Shown: in pieces, positions 63,519-64,000 of the stretch
Numbering within the stretch: position 1 is the stretch's first letter
How the letters are laid out: each line of letters opens with the position of its first letter
DNA from: Saccharopolyspora spinosa NRRL 18395
Lineage (GTDB): Bacteria > Actinomycetota > Actinomycetes > Mycobacteriales > Pseudonocardiaceae
Length of the DNA stretch: 64,000 nucleotides
Assembly (NCBI RefSeq): GCF_000194155.1
Contig: NZ_GL877879.1
Span: 508,634 to 572,633, forward strand
Direction of reading: 5' to 3'
Translations under genes and position numbers: made by a program
The notes under the pieces: model-generated
The model's input: the letters and a program-made list of their open reading frames with translations, nothing else
Database searches by the model: none
Told to the model about the DNA's origin: nothing

Positions 63519-64000
63519 GTGCAACCCAGCAGCGGAGCCCGGACCAAGTCCCGTCGATCCATCAGATCCCTGCTGAGCAAGGCCCTCCTCGACACCAGGC
63601 CGCTGAAGTACCCGGCGTACCGCCGCCTGTGGTTGTCCAACATCGTCACCGCCGTCGGCGCGCAGTTCTCCGCGGTCGCGGTGCCCAAGCAGCTCTACGA
63701 CATCACCGGCTCCTCCGCCTACGTCGGCCTCGCCGGGATCTTCGGCCTGGTGCCGCTGCTGGTGTTCGGGCTGTGGGGCGGCGCGATCGCGGACACCGTC
63801 GACCGCCGCAAGCTGCTGCTGATCACCAACGGCGGCCTGGCGGGCAGCTCTGTGCTGCTGTGGTTGGTGGCCGCGGCGGACGTCAGGTCGGTTTGGCTCG
63901 TGCTGGTGCTCTTCGCCGCGCAGCAGACGTTCTTCGCCGTGAACATGCCGACTCGCGGCGCCGCGATCGCCCGGCTGATCCCGGTGCACCTGCTGCCGTC
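63519..64000 (+). CDS. MFS transporter (3' part outside window)
   Basis: From GTG 63519 the first 160 residues are visible: a basic N-terminus, LKYPAYRRLWLSNIVTAVGA, AVAVPKQLYDITGSSAYVGL, LWGGAIADTVDRRKLLLITN (loop A motif) and VLVLFAAQQTFFAVNMPTRG. It belongs to the MFS_3 (EntS-like) group, like the product of 47600-48961. A partner pdxH-MFS order is common in related genomes. Substrate unknown. Confidence 0.88.
   Translation, partial: MQPSSGARTKSRRSIRSLLSKALLDTRPLKYPAYRRLWLSNIVTAVGAQFSAVAVPKQLYDITGSSAYVGLAGIFGLVPLLVFGLWGGAIADTVDRRKLLLITNGGLAGSSVLLWLVAAADVRSVWLVLVLFAAQQTFFAVNMPTRGAAIARLIPVHLLP

Overview
The window is high-GC actinobacterial DNA, most probably from a Pseudonocardiales genome close to Saccharopolyspora. 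This assignment is inference. It rests on the GC content, the frequent GTG starts, a conservon (cvnABCD), an EspG/PE/PPE-type ESX substrate module, DUF397/XRE-DUF5753 regulators, SepH, an R2lox oxidase, and a chromosomal-core look with the order serC, SEC-C protein, citA, pdxH, MFS. No rRNA, tRNA, CRISPR array or complete insertion sequence was seen.

Layout. 1-4269 (minus strand): an NMT1/SsuA-type ABC importer with two near-duplicate Tat-type lipoprotein binding proteins, each behind its own copy of the same promoter. One permease is broken by a 13-bp tandem duplication. 4867-9899 (plus): a conservon whose sensor has a NIT-like domain. 10076-13337: an 88-bp tandem repeat, a decapitated PPOX gene and a frameshifted helicase-associated gene. 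13501-24539: malic enzyme, then molybdenum cofactor and molybdate genes (moaC, mogA-moaE fusion, moaD, moaA, a HTH-TOBE regulator, modABC, a HAD phosphatase). An rpf gene under a c-di-AMP riboswitch and a perfect CRP box interrupts them. 24672-30100: YccF, PhzF, R2lox, HAD, cold-shock protein and several gene remnants. 30109-38200: DUF2771, MFS, glutaminyl cyclase, DUF3027 and a large sacsin-like ATPase. 38206-41924: XRE/DUF397 pair with divergent small CxxC proteins and a beta-propeller membrane protein. 41997-45240: PPE, DUF3558, PE-like and EspG genes. 45344-48966: DUF2530, a ruined NCS2 permease, MarR and MFS. 49233-51494: sodA and a decayed, partly inverted siderophore-type ABC importer. 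51545-64000: glutamate-cysteine ligase-like enzyme, aldo/keto reductase, TrmH-type methyltransferase, DUF2537, sepH, serC, SEC-C protein, citA, urease remnants, pdxH and the start of another MFS transporter.

Two themes stand out. The first is unusually heavy gene decay for a core-like region: about a dozen frameshifted, truncated or inverted genes. Some single-base breaks could be sequencing errors; the deletions, the inversion and the truncations are unlikely to be. The second is a rich set of dispersed intergenic palindromes. At least four sequence families recur here. One of them occurs as two related 215- and 295-bp elements with inverted ends that look like a small non-autonomous mobile element or a structured RNA, and this is the best candidate for something undescribed.
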